A DNA stretch of 64,000 bases from Calothrix sp. C42_A2020_038 (GTDB lineage Bacteria > Cyanobacteriota > Cyanobacteriia > Cyanobacteriales > Nostocaceae), in the NCBI GenBank assembly GCA_015272395.1, contig JACYLQ010000045.1, forward strand, positions 232,372-296,371, read 5' to 3'. The notes below the pieces were generated by a model that made no database searches, had not been told where the DNA came from, and saw only the letters and a program-made list of their open reading frames with translations. Within the stretch, counting starts at the first letter, position 1, and each line of letters starts with the position of its first letter. Below are positions 55,716-64,000 of this stretch, piece after piece. Position numbers and translations under genes: made by a program.

Positions 55716-57497
55716 GTGGTCGATTTGACAATGCAGCAGTATTCAAGCTTACCAGAACAAAACTCACAAGTTGATGCAACATCAACACTTTTGACTACAA
55801 TTGAGCATTTACGTGACCAATTGTGGCTGGAAAGCAGCTTGAACCAGTTGCAATCTTGTCTAAATGAGTGCCTAATGTCTAATTGCAGTGACAACCTGCA
55901 ATGCTTAGAGTCAAAAATTTTTCAAACTCTGGTTAATGAGTTAGTTAAGGTTCTACCCTCCAGCCAAATTGCTGTTGCATTGACGCAGAAAGGAGGAACT
56001 GCTGTAGTTTGTTGTGTTTCCTCTGCCATTGTGGCGCTTGAAAGCGAAGACACATATACAGATAATCTAAAATATTTCAAGCTAGACCAAGTAATTTATA
56101 CACAAGACTTACATTTAATGGCAACGCAGCAACCTCAACTGGCTTTTCCAATTGCTGCAAGCCTTAACGACACATTTGGATGGATTATAATTGCACCTCA
56201 AGCAACAACGACTTGTGATGCAAAAAATATAAACACTCACAAGCAGCAATTGCTAAAATCTGCTGTTGAAAGGTTAATTACCATATTAGTACAAGTGCGA
56301 CGCTTACAGTCGTTAGAGCAAGTTTGTCAGCATTTAGAGAACTATAATCAAGAACTTCAGCGTACAAATGAACTTAAAAATCAATTTCTTGCCAGTACCA
56401 GTCACGAAATTCGTACTCCTCTAAGTTCAATTCTTGGTTTTACTCACTTATTGTTAGCTCAAGGATTTGACCCAGATCGCGAACGTCACCAAGAGTACTT
56501 AAGTATCATTCAATCTAGCGGCAAGCATTTACTAGCTTTGATAAATGACATATTAGATCTTTCTAAAATCGAAGCAAACCAAATGGAAGTGCAGTGGGAA
56601 ACTGTAGATGTACCTTCACTGTGTCGAACTGTTTTTGCACTGGTAAAAGAAAAAGCTGCAAATAAGGGTTTGAAGATGGTTCTTGAGTTAGACCCTGATG
56701 TCACAATGCTAGTTGCTGACTCGTTGCGACTCAAGCAAATGCTCTTGAACCTACTATTTAATGCTTTAAAGTTCACGGAATCTGGTTCAGTCGGTTTACA
56801 AGTAAAAAGCTACAACGATTTTGTCCATTTTACAGTTTGGGATACGGGTACAGGTATACCAAAGGAACATCAAGCAGAACTGTTTCAACCTTTTTCGCAA
56901 ATAGCTAATGCGTTAGTTGGTCGTGATGAAGGGACTGGTTTAGGATTAGCAGTAACTCGTAAGCTAGCAGAACTTCATAGTGGTTACGTCGAAGTCGAAT
57001 CTGAGATTAATAAAGGTTCACGCTTTAAAGTAGTACTTCCACTGAAGCAATGTACGAACATAGAAGCAGAAGTTAAAAATCAAATTATACTGGAGCATCC
57101 CAATTGCCCAATTCCCGAAGTTATTCTATCTTCTAATGCTCCTTCTGTTCTCATTGTCGAAGATGATTTACCTAATGCTCAGATGATGCAAATCTACCTA
57201 GGGAAATTGGGTTATCACGTAAAATGGGTTAAAAGTGCTAGTGAATTATGGACAGTGTTGGATCAGGATTGCCCGTCAATAATTTTGATGGATATTTACT
57301 TACCTGACTCCAATGGATTTAATGTAATTAAACAATTACGTGAAAATAAAAAGTATAAAAGTTTAACAGTAGTGGCTCAAACCGCAATGGCCATGAAAGG
57401 TGACCGCGAAACTTGCATTGCTGCTGGATTTGATGAGTATATTTGTAAACCAATCGACTTACCGTTGCTTGCTGCATTGATATCTAAATATGGTTAG
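55716..57497 (+). CDS. Hybrid sensor histidine kinase/response regulator
   Basis: A 593-residue cytosolic hybrid kinase. The N-terminal 200 residues resemble a degenerate GAF-like sensor region. A coiled coil and HisKA follow, with the phosphoacceptor in TSHEIRTPLSSILGF, then HATPase (N box NLLFNALKFTESG, G1 DTGTGIP, G2 GTGLGLAV). A C-terminal REC domain has SVLIVEDDLPNAQ, ILMDIYLPDSNGF and CKPIDLP. The start could be GTG 55716 or ATG 55731; neither has a clear Shine-Dalgarno. There are no membrane segments. The signal is unknown. larE follows 30 bases downstream on the same strand, so co-transcription is likely. Confidence 0.92.
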   Translation: MVDLTMQQYSSLPEQNSQVDATSTLLTTIEHLRDQLWLESSLNQLQSCLNECLMSNCSDNLQCLESKIFQTLVNELVKVLPSSQIAVALTQKGGTAVVCCVSSAIVALESEDTYTDNLKYFKLDQVIYTQDLHLMATQQPQLAFPIAASLNDTFGWIIIAPQATTTCDAKNINTHKQQLLKSAVERLITILVQVRRLQSLEQVCQHLENYNQELQRTNELKNQFLASTSHEIRTPLSSILGFTHLLLAQGFDPDRERHQEYLSIIQSSGKHLLALINDILDLSKIEANQMEVQWETVDVPSLCRTVFALVKEKAANKGLKMVLELDPDVTMLVADSLRLKQMLLNLLFNALKFTESGSVGLQVKSYNDFVHFTVWDTGTGIPKEHQAELFQPFSQIANALVGRDEGTGLGLAVTRKLAELHSGYVEVESEINKGSRFKVVLPLKQCTNIEAEVKNQIILEHPNCPIPEVILSSNAPSVLIVEDDLPNAQMMQIYLGKLGYHVKWVKSASELWTVLDQDCPSIILMDIYLPDSNGFNVIKQLRENKKYKSLTVVAQTAMAMKGDRETCIAAGFDEYICKPIDLPLLAALISKYG

Positions 57498-57527
57498 CAT
57501 GGAAGAAAGTTGGTAATTAGTAAGTTT

Positions 57528-58349
57528 ATGTTGAACGAAAAACTCGATAAAGTTAAAGCTTTATTTGCTCAAATGGAGCGAGCTTTAATTGCTTATTCTG
57601 GTGGTGTTGATAGTACCCTAGTCGCAAAAATAGCATATGACGTATTGGGTGAAAATGCTTTAGCAGTGACTGCTGTTTCACCATCACTGCTTCCAGAAGA
57701 GTTGGAAGACGCGAAAATTCAAGCCGCAACAATTGGAATTCGCCATCAGGTAGTTGAGACATATGAAATGGAAAATCCTAACTACACAGCTAATCCAGTG
57801 AACCGTTGCTATTTTTGTAAAAGTGAACTTCACGATACTCTTAAGCCATTAGCAAAGCAACTTGGCTATCCGTATGTTGTAGATGGAGTAAATGCTGATG
57901 ATTTGCATGATTATCGTCCAGGTATTCAAGCTGCTCAAGAACGAGGCGCTTTTTCTGTGCTTGCTGAAGTTGGTGTTAGCAAACTCGAAGTTCGTCAGCT
58001 TTCACAGCAACTAGGTTTGCCGTGGTGGAATAAACCTGCACAACCTTGTTTAAGTTCGCGCTTTCCTTACGGTGAAGAAATTACCGCTAAAAAATTACAA
58101 CGTGTAGGAAGGGCTGAAATTTACCTACGAAAATTAGGATGGGAAAATTTGCGCGTGCGTTCGGAACAAGATACTGCACGCATTGAATTACCACCCGAAC
58201 ATATTAAAGATTTTGTTGTCAAGACAGATTTGCAATCACTTGTTTCAACGTTTCAAGATTTAGGCTTTATGTTTGTTACGCTCGACTTAGAAGGCTATCG
58301 TAGTGGTAAGTTAAACCAAGTTTTAAATCGTGAAATTGCAAAAGTTTAG
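57528..58349 (+). CDS. larE: LarE-type ATP-dependent sacrificial sulfur transferase
   Basis: LarE gives sulfur from its own cysteine to make the nickel-pincer cofactor of lactate racemase and related enzymes. The 273-residue protein from ATG 57528 (a TTG lies at 57510) has the PP-loop AYSGGVDSTLVAKIA, CYFCKSELHD, and QPCLSSRFPYGE, whose Cys is the expected donor position. No larA, larB or larC is visible here, so the client enzyme is unknown; relatives occur widely outside lactate racemase operons. It follows the hybrid kinase by 30 bases. Confidence 0.9.
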   Translation: MLNEKLDKVKALFAQMERALIAYSGGVDSTLVAKIAYDVLGENALAVTAVSPSLLPEELEDAKIQAATIGIRHQVVETYEMENPNYTANPVNRCYFCKSELHDTLKPLAKQLGYPYVVDGVNADDLHDYRPGIQAAQERGAFSVLAEVGVSKLEVRQLSQQLGLPWWNKPAQPCLSSRFPYGEEITAKKLQRVGRAEIYLRKLGWENLRVRSEQDTARIELPPEHIKDFVVKTDLQSLVSTFQDLGFMFVTLDLEGYRSGKLNQVLNREIAKV

Positions 58350-58367
58350 TTATCCTTAACGGAGATT

Positions 58368-59513
58368 TTACTTGACAGCGATAATTTCTCCTTTCTGATT
58401 AATTTGTACTGAACTTTTAGGAAAATCTTTTTCCATTAAATTACGTACTAATCTAACTGTACGAAAATTTTGGTCGATTTGAGGAATTCCCTGTTTATCC
58501 ATGTGAACTGGAATTACTTTACCTTCTACCAAGTCACCTGCTTTGTTTAACTTTACTTCTAAAATCATCGAGTAACCAGTTTCGGCTTTTGTTGACAAAG
58601 TTCGGTACCCTAAGAAGTTTCCTAATGAATAGGCTATCAGTTTACCATTGTAAGTTTCCATTGCACGCGGTACATGTGGCCCATGCCCTAAAACCATATC
58701 TGCTCCCGCATCAATCATTTTGCGAGCAAATTGCACTGAGTTTCCGCGATTTTCACCGTAGAAATACTCGGTTTTATTTTGTGTGCGAAGTGCATTAGTA
58801 CCCTCGGCGCCAGCGTGCATTGAGACGATTACAATATCAGCCTGCTTTTGCGCTGTCCTAACCAGTTGTGTTGCACTATTAATATCATGAATCGAGTTGT
58901 AATAATCATATGGAGCAAACCCAAGCATTGCTACTTTGATGTTATTGACTTTCAGCACAAGGGTTTGATTTTTATGACCTACCGTATTAATACCAACCAT
59001 CTTTAAGTTTTTAACGGTATCGCGAAAACCGATAACTCCAAAATCTAATGCGTGGTTGTTAGCGATATTAAATACATTAAATCCAACATCTGCAAATAAC
59101 TTCGCATATTTTGGTGGAGAACGGAAAGCAAATGTTTGCCTTTTTGTAATATCTTTACTACTGTATCGATGATTAGTTAAAGAACTTTCAAAGTTACCAA
59201 ATAATATATCAGCACGTCCCAAGTATTTACGTACTGAACTTGGAATTAACTGATTCGGATTGCGCGGTAATCTATTATTCGGATAATTTGTACCGGGAAT
59301 AACATCTCCAACTGCCTGAATTGTTATCGACTCTGGAAAAATTTGTTCTTCCGTAACGGGTGGTAATATTGGTAGCGAGTCTGAAGGTTTTGGAGGTTTG
59401 TCCGATGCCTGTATCTTGCCCATCCGAATCGCACTACCTATACCAATACCAATGCATAGACAAGCACTGATAAAAACCACCGAAACAAATTTCCCTAACC
59501 ATCGATTGAGCAT
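58368..59513 (-). CDS. CapA-family protein (PGA_cap metallophosphatase fold)
   Basis: A 381-residue secreted or membrane-anchored protein. One N-terminal hydrophobic segment (about 10-30) precedes a Pro-rich stretch and the CapA fold: AVGDVIPGTNYPNN, ADILFGNFESSLTNH, IANNHALDFG, HAGAEGT and VLGHGPHVPRAME, which supply metal-binding residues like those of calcineurin-type phosphatases. CapA-type proteins take part in poly-gamma-glutamate capsule formation in Bacillus, but most homologues have no shown role. It is convergent with larE, ending 19 bases from it. Confidence 0.88.
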   Translation of the reverse strand: MLNRWLGKFVSVVFISACLCIGIGIGSAIRMGKIQASDKPPKPSDSLPILPPVTEEQIFPESITIQAVGDVIPGTNYPNNRLPRNPNQLIPSSVRKYLGRADILFGNFESSLTNHRYSSKDITKRQTFAFRSPPKYAKLFADVGFNVFNIANNHALDFGVIGFRDTVKNLKMVGINTVGHKNQTLVLKVNNIKVAMLGFAPYDYYNSIHDINSATQLVRTAQKQADIVIVSMHAGAEGTNALRTQNKTEYFYGENRGNSVQFARKMIDAGADMVLGHGPHVPRAMETYNGKLIAYSLGNFLGYRTLSTKAETGYSMILEVKLNKAGDLVEGKVIPVHMDKQGIPQIDQNFRTVRLVRNLMEKDFPKSSVQINQKGEIIAVK

Positions 59514-59608
59514 AATCGTACCCCAAAACCACGAAGTACAGTTTAGCCCACAAATTCACTATATCTAAGTATATTTTATGCTGATATAACTTTTACTTTA
59601 AATAAAGG

Positions 59609-59695
59609 CGGAGAGGGGGGGATTCGAACCCCCGTTGACGTTGCCGCCAAAACGCATTTCGAGTGCGTCACCATCAACCACTCGGACACCTCTCC
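59609..59695 (-). tRNA. tRNA-Ser (anticodon CGA)
   Basis: An 87-base class II tRNA on the minus strand. It has acceptor GGAGAGG/CCTCTCC, D arm GTCCGAGTGGTTGATGG, anticodon stem ACGCA/TGCGT around CTCGAAA, a long variable arm (TTGGCGGCAACGTCAA) and T arm GGGGGTTCGAATCCCCC. No CCA is encoded. It lies between capA and comEC with no overlap. Confidence 0.97.
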
Positions 59696-59834
59696 AAGGT
59701 TTACTAAATTTTAAACAACAAATAGCATACCACAAATTGTCAAGGTCTGCGCCAGCTTTCCACTATCTGAATTCTTATCTATGTATGTTACGGAAAATCA
59801 ATAGTAAGTAAATATACTTTATGCTTATGCGTAA

Positions 59835-62198
59835 CTATAATGCTGAGGTTTTATTTTCCATAGACTGTATGAATGCTTCAAATTGTTTACTTGGTGTCCA
59901 CTGAATTGCACCATCACGTCCGGTGAATAAAAGTTGCATTTTTGTATTCCCTAGTTCCGATAGAATTTTTGGATTCAAATCAGCACTTGTTGTAATTACT
60001 ACTTCTGGTTTAAGTGCTGTTACTAGTTCTGTTAGAATTTGAGGCGGACACCAAAGAACTTGTGAGCGTGGTAGAAAACCAAGTTTGATTAAATTTCGTA
60101 GTTCGGTTGGCTTAAGATTACCAACTAAAAGCCAACTTTTGTCCTGAATTTGGATTTGTAAAATTGGTAATTGGTCGTTGATCAACTCTAAAACTGTGCT
60201 GCCAAGGTTAAGTCTTTGACCAACTCTAGGTTGTTTATAAGCACCTGGATGATTTTGTAATTGTTTCTGAATCGCTGAACTAATAAGAATATTATCCTCA
60301 GATGTTGCAGAATAATCAAAAAACTCTTTAATTGCTATGCGTGGTAATATCTCTAGCCAACCCTTGCTTCCATTATCTTGGAAATCCGATGCTACAGCCC
60401 AATCAACTTGGTTGATACCTTGTTGTTGCAGGAAAGGTAGTATTGTAAACCGTCCTGTTCCTTCATCACCACTATTAATTACGGCTACTTTTCCCTTATC
60501 TTGAATTACAATAACTGGCTCTCCATTAGCTGCAAGCATGGTGACTTGAAACAGTGTATTTGCCGAGTGCCAAGCCGGAATAAATAATAATGTGAAACTA
60601 ATTCCAAGGGCGATCCACCATCGGCGCCGCCACCAGCTAACTAACCATACTAGTACTAATAGTGTATAAATAATTATCATTTGCGCTATTGTAATAGTGC
60701 CAAGCGCAAATGAGCTAAACTGCATATTTCCAAAAAAATCAGCAAGATTTAGTAACCAGTGAATCGGGTAATTTAGTACCCAAGCAATTCCACTTCCTCC
60801 TGAAGGCAGAATCAGCGCAACTAAGGCGCTAATAAACCCACCAAGGCTAATTACTGAAATTAACGGCGCACTAATAATATTTAATAATATACAGTAAGTA
60901 GGTATAGTTCCAAATAAGTATAACTGTAATGGCAACGTCCAAATAGTTGCTGCTAAGGGAACTGCTATTAAAGCTGCTACCCCCAATGGCAACCATCCCA
61001 AACGTTTAATTATTGCTGGTACAGTGATTATTAAGCCTAGTGTTGATAAGAAGCTAAGTTGAAACCCCAAATCCCAAATCCATAATGGGTTGAATACCAG
61101 CATTAGCGTTGCTGTGAGCAACAGTAAGCTTAATTGCTTGACCGGACGTTTTAATAACAAGCCAATTAGTGCAGCAAACCCCATAATTGTTGCTCTAACT
61201 ACCGGAGGATCAAAACCAGTTAGACATACGAATATTAGTAACGCAATACTTCCTATCGTAAATCTGGTTACGCGCGTTGCTCGTTGAGTTAAACTCAGGA
61301 TTACACTTAAAATCAGTGAAGTTTGAAATCCTGATGCCGAGAGTACATGCGACAAACCAACTCGAATAAATAAGTCACGCACATCATAAGGAACATCTAC
61401 AGCTTTGTTGCCTACAACCATCGCACTTAGGAGCGGACCAGAAGGGATACCCAAAGCTGCAACTTGAGCGCGTACAATTGATTCACGTATCTTCCACCAT
61501 CCCCACTTTTTCTCTTCACTCAGAATATTTATCTGGCGCCCACTCAACCCAGCAAACACTCCTTGTCGATTAAGATAATTTTGAAAGTTAAATGCTCCAG
61601 GGTTCACACCTGCTTTGGGTTTGTACAAAACACCTGTGACAGCTATTTCTTGATGTGGAGATAATCCTGTTGCTTTTAATAATGGAACAGTTACATATAA
61701 TTTACCCGATACTCCTTTAGCCCCACCAGTTTGACTACCCTCATTTTTTACCTCGTCAAACTGCTTTGCTTCCATCCAAAACTGTCCTTTGGAAGCACGA
61801 GTTAAACGAGGTGTACTGGTAACATTACCGCGTACAATAAAAAGTCGTTCCTGATTGCTATTATTTCCAGGTGGAACAAAATTACTAATATCATTGGTAC
61901 CTGCTATAGGGACACGCGAATCAAGATAAAAGCTTGCTGATAAACCAACTAAACTGGCGATTAACCAAACCCTAGGACGTGGAAATAGTTGCTTTTTGGG
62001 TGATACTGCTTTTGATCGGGCTAATCCATTTTGTTTAGATTGTCGTGCTTTGCGTAGGATTTGTCTTTTGATAACCTTTGATACTAATGCTATTAGTATA
62101 CCTAAACTTAAAACCAAATAATTACCTCCTGGAACCGCAGTCAATAGCAATCCCAGAATGTAGCTAAAACACATAACTATGACACTTGCCTGAACCAT
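59835..62198 (-). CDS. comEC: ComEC/Rec2 family DNA internalization protein
   Basis: ComEC forms the inner-membrane channel for single-stranded DNA in natural transformation. The 787-residue protein has two N-terminal helices around a basic loop and an OB-fold-like DUF4131 region (about 100-240). The Competence multi-helix domain follows (AMVVGNKAVDVPYDVRDLFI, RVGLSHVLSASGFQTSLILS, ATIMGFAALIGLLLKRP), with a C-terminal MBL-like domain (about 560-760). Typical HxHxDH metal ligands are not seen in the MBL-like part (WAVASDFQDNGSKGWLEI), so it is probably non-catalytic, as in other cyanobacterial ComEC. Confidence 0.93.
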   Translation of the reverse strand: MVQASVIVMCFSYILGLLLTAVPGGNYLVLSLGILIALVSKVIKRQILRKARQSKQNGLARSKAVSPKKQLFPRPRVWLIASLVGLSASFYLDSRVPIAGTNDISNFVPPGNNSNQERLFIVRGNVTSTPRLTRASKGQFWMEAKQFDEVKNEGSQTGGAKGVSGKLYVTVPLLKATGLSPHQEIAVTGVLYKPKAGVNPGAFNFQNYLNRQGVFAGLSGRQINILSEEKKWGWWKIRESIVRAQVAALGIPSGPLLSAMVVGNKAVDVPYDVRDLFIRVGLSHVLSASGFQTSLILSVILSLTQRATRVTRFTIGSIALLIFVCLTGFDPPVVRATIMGFAALIGLLLKRPVKQLSLLLLTATLMLVFNPLWIWDLGFQLSFLSTLGLIITVPAIIKRLGWLPLGVAALIAVPLAATIWTLPLQLYLFGTIPTYCILLNIISAPLISVISLGGFISALVALILPSGGSGIAWVLNYPIHWLLNLADFFGNMQFSSFALGTITIAQMIIIYTLLVLVWLVSWWRRRWWIALGISFTLLFIPAWHSANTLFQVTMLAANGEPVIVIQDKGKVAVINSGDEGTGRFTILPFLQQQGINQVDWAVASDFQDNGSKGWLEILPRIAIKEFFDYSATSEDNILISSAIQKQLQNHPGAYKQPRVGQRLNLGSTVLELINDQLPILQIQIQDKSWLLVGNLKPTELRNLIKLGFLPRSQVLWCPPQILTELVTALKPEVVITTSADLNPKILSELGNTKMQLLFTGRDGAIQWTPSKQFEAFIQSMENKTSAL

Positions 62199-62250
62199 AC
62201 AAATTTAAATCAAGGCATGGAAAGCTTAGGTATAATCTACCAATCTATAA

Positions 62251-62287
62251 CTAGATGGTGCGCTATTGGAGCCAGCGCATCATCTAG
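62251..62287. terminator. Hairpin between comEC and the DUF4079 gene
   Basis: CTAGATG plus TGCGCT (62251-62264) pairs with AGCGCA plus CATCTAG (62274-62287) with one G-T wobble, giving a 14-bp stem and a nine-base loop. It follows the DUF4079 gene on the minus strand without a T run, so termination or mRNA end protection is possible. Confidence 0.6.
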
Positions 62288-62302
62288 TAAATATTTTTAG
62301 AA

Positions 62303-62785
62303 TTAGATGCTCATACCTAATTTAAATCCAAGTATTGCATGTGCAATCAAAACCAAAAATGCTGTGCTACCCAAATAAGTGTGTAAGTTACGTAAACCCT
62401 GGTTATTCCCAGCAAAACCGCTTAATGAAATGGCGCCGTTTATGGCTAAAAGTATTAACACACTAGAACCAGTCCAAAAATGTGGACTTTCCATAATAGG
62501 TTGTTTCTGCATTACCAAAGATAATAACCCACCTGTATAGCCAAGTGCCATAAAAGTAAACATCAAAGGTGCTAGCTTGCGGTGATCTACTCGATTTTTG
62601 AGTGCGACTTCTTTATCTGATGCAATTCTTCCTTGCCAACCAGCATATACTACATAGCTGCCCAGCACAAATATAACGATACTCATCATTACTGGGTGCC
62701 CCCAATGCACGATTGGTTCAGGAACATTCAAACTACGAAACCATGCCGCAATTGGTTCTAAAATTTCAGCTAATTTAGTGCCCAT
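62303..62785 (-). CDS. DUF4079 family membrane protein
   Basis: A 160-residue protein with about four membrane helices: HWGHPVMMSIVIFVLGSYVV (27-46), LAPLMFTFMALGYTGGLLSL, SSVLILLAINGAISLSGF and LGSTAFLVLIAHAILGFKLG. Several His residues (27, 30, 68, 102, 134, 149 approximately) lie near helix ends, as in cytochrome b561-like folds, and could bind heme. DUF4079 is a cyanobacterial and plastid-related family with no settled role. Probably thylakoid or plasma membrane. Confidence 0.85.
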   Translation of the reverse strand: MGTKLAEILEPIAAWFRSLNVPEPIVHWGHPVMMSIVIFVLGSYVVYAGWQGRIASDKEVALKNRVDHRKLAPLMFTFMALGYTGGLLSLVMQKQPIMESPHFWTGSSVLILLAINGAISLSGFAGNNQGLRNLHTYLGSTAFLVLIAHAILGFKLGMSI

Positions 62786-62964
62786 TATCCTCTCTCAATT
62801 TTTGTCATAAAACTTCACACATCGATTCAGCATAAATTTTAATATTTTGTTAACTTCATTGGTACTGGGTCACGGGTACTAAGATTCCTGATAAATAATA
62901 ACCTGTGGTCTTATTTGTCGGGAGTCTAAAATTTCTCAAGACTTTTGACCGAAGTACCAAAGTT

Positions 62965-63846
62965 TTAGCCAACAGGTTCTTTTTTGAGTAGAGGATAGCC
63001 TAGTTGTTCTCGTTGTTCGACATATATTTGCGCGATTTTGCGCGCAAGATTACGAATTCTACCGATGTATCTAGTTCTTTCTGTAACTGAGATAACACCT
63101 CGCGCGTCAAGTAAGTTGAATGTATGCGAACATTTGATTACGTAGTCTAAGCTGGGTAAGACTAGTCTCTGTTCGGTTAGGTGCTGTGCTTCTTGTTCGT
63201 ACATACTGAAGAGCTTTAGTAGCATTTCAGGGTTTGATGCCTCAAAGTTATATGTACACTGTTCTATCTCACCTTGAAGATGAACATCTCCATATGTGAT
63301 GTTATCAGTCCATTGAATCTTTGTTATGGCTTCAACGCTTTGAAGGTACATTGCTAGTCGTTCTAGCCCGTAGGTTATTTCGATCGAAACTGGACGACAG
63401 TCAACTCCACCACATTGCTGGAAATATGTAAATTGAGTTATTTCCATTCCATCTAGCCATACTTCCCAACCTGTACCCCAGGCCCCAACTGTTGCATCTT
63501 CCCAGTTATCTTCTACAAATCTGATATCGTGGTCTTCGGGATGAATACCTAGTGCCCGTAGGGAATCTAAATATACTTCCTGAATGTTATTTGGTGAGGG
63601 TTTAATCAGAACTTGATACTGATAATAATGTTGAAAGCGGTTCGGATTTTCGCCATAACGTCCATCTGTTGGGCGCCGACACGGTTCTACATATGCCACT
63701 GACCAAGGTTCTGGACCTAATGCTCTGAGAAATGTATGGGGGTTTTTCGTTCCGGCGCCTTTTTCCATATCATATGGCTGGGCAATCAAACAGCCGCGCT
63801 CACTCCAAAACTTGTGTAACTGTAGAATTAAAGACTGAAAATTCAT
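62965..63846 (-). CDS. glyQ: Glycyl-tRNA synthetase alpha subunit
   Basis: GlyQ is the catalytic class II subunit of the alpha2-beta2 glycyl-tRNA synthetase. The 293-residue protein shows [20 protein letters not shown] (13-32), the motif 2 region [14 protein letters not shown], and [15 protein letters not shown] (motif 3). Length is normal. GlyS (beta) is not in the window, as expected in cyanobacteria. It serves the tRNA-Gly gene at 27357, among others. Confidence 0.97.
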   Translation of the reverse strand: MNFQSLILQLHKFWSERGCLIAQPYDMEKGAGTKNPHTFLRALGPEPWSVAYVEPCRRPTDGRYGENPNRFQHYYQYQVLIKPSPNNIQEVYLDSLRALGIHPEDHDIRFVEDNWEDATVGAWGTGWEVWLDGMEITQFTYFQQCGGVDCRPVSIEITYGLERLAMYLQSVEAITKIQWTDNITYGDVHLQGEIEQCTYNFEASNPEMLLKLFSMYEQEAQHLTEQRLVLPSLDYVIKCSHTFNLLDARGVISVTERTRYIGRIRNLARKIAQIYVEQREQLGYPLLKKEPVG

Positions 63847-63965
63847 ACCTTTTACTTATGCTGTACTATCTGGCATAACTATTGTTACTCAAAGTCAGCA
63901 CAAGCAAAGAATTTGGGCGCCGATAAAAAGTTAGAGATTTTAAAGAAAAAAATTTGAAAAAAGTG

Positions 63966-63994
63966 TTGACAATACTTTTTCCGCTCGCTATATT
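63966..63994 (+). promoter_or_regulatory. Consensus-like sigma-70 promoter at the right edge
   Basis: TTGACA (63966-63971), a 17-base spacer and TATATT (63989-63994) match the -35/-10 consensus with ideal spacing. It is divergent from glyQ and should drive a gene beyond the window. Confidence 0.6.
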
Positions 63995-64000
63995 AAATAA

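Noticed and set aside
57528..58349. Complete lactate racemase maturation locus
   Set aside because: Only larE is present; no larA, larB or larC genes are near.

Overview
The window is cyanobacterial chromosome, most likely from a filamentous heterocyst-former (Nostocales type, Calothrix/Rivularia-like). This rests on photosystem genes (psbZ, psaX), ndhB, a 7TM-HD phosphohydrolase, a chloroplast-type glutamyl peptidase, a Tab2-family protein, and the fusion of DHH, CBS and tRNA nucleotidyltransferase domains. The DNA is AT-rich, with long intergenic stretches and scattered small palindromes. The usual cyanobacterial HIP1 octamer GCGATCGC was not seen by eye, while the hexamer GGCGCC occurs about 70 times, far above expectation.

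Layout. 1-16.8 kb is mostly housekeeping: a YdcF-like protein, dprA, a beta-lactamase-fold serine hydrolase, trmJ, secA, a diheme cytochrome c, a MoxR ATPase, ribF, an MBL hydrolase, surE, pheS and recQ. 17-24 kb carries an LRV-repeat protein, an S9 peptidase, a GNAT acetyltransferase, a broken secreted WD40 gene, an M15 carboxypeptidase, an AEC transporter and speD. 24.0-27.4 kb is the accessory island. It has an IS1-family element with a clear 8-bp target duplication, then a 2.4-kb segment bounded by 70-bp direct repeats of the 3' half of tRNA-Gly(GCC). That segment holds an Rpn-type nuclease, gene fragments, an ISL3 transposase remnant and iteron-like repeats. 27.5-38 kb carries ribH, psbZ, the tRNA nucleotidyltransferase fusion, a fluoride riboswitch in front of a cation:proton antiporter and a broken ClC channel gene, Tab2, a glutamyl peptidase and a divergent pair of conserved hypotheticals. 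38.4-49 kb has uvrA behind a LexA box, a PgpH-like HD protein, a degenerate ADP-ribosylglycohydrolase, aroQ, a 45-residue small protein and topA. 49-64 kb has a decayed gene, an RRM protein, ndhB, a response regulator, lipA, psaX, a LivH/NatD permease, a hybrid histidine kinase, larE, a CapA protein, tRNA-Ser(CGA), comEC, a DUF4079 membrane protein and glyQ.

Most remarkable point. The leader at 31439-31591 is a textbook fluoride (crcB-class) aptamer. Its expression platform can be read as a translational ON switch: the aptamer's last strand can pair with GTAGGA, and an AACTCCC strand can pair with the Shine-Dalgarno GGGAGTT of the antiporter. The antiporter is followed directly by a truncated ClC gene, so an ancestral two-gene fluoride-resistance operon seems to have lost its second gene.

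Gene decay. Four loci look broken: the secreted WD40 gene, the ClC gene, a gene upstream of topA and the ISL3 transposase. Two of them, plus the IS1 transposase, have single-base length changes in runs of six to nine A. This points to homopolymer indels, or to sequencing error at such runs. Two of the broken genes also carry in-frame TGA codons, which sequencing error in A runs would not explain.
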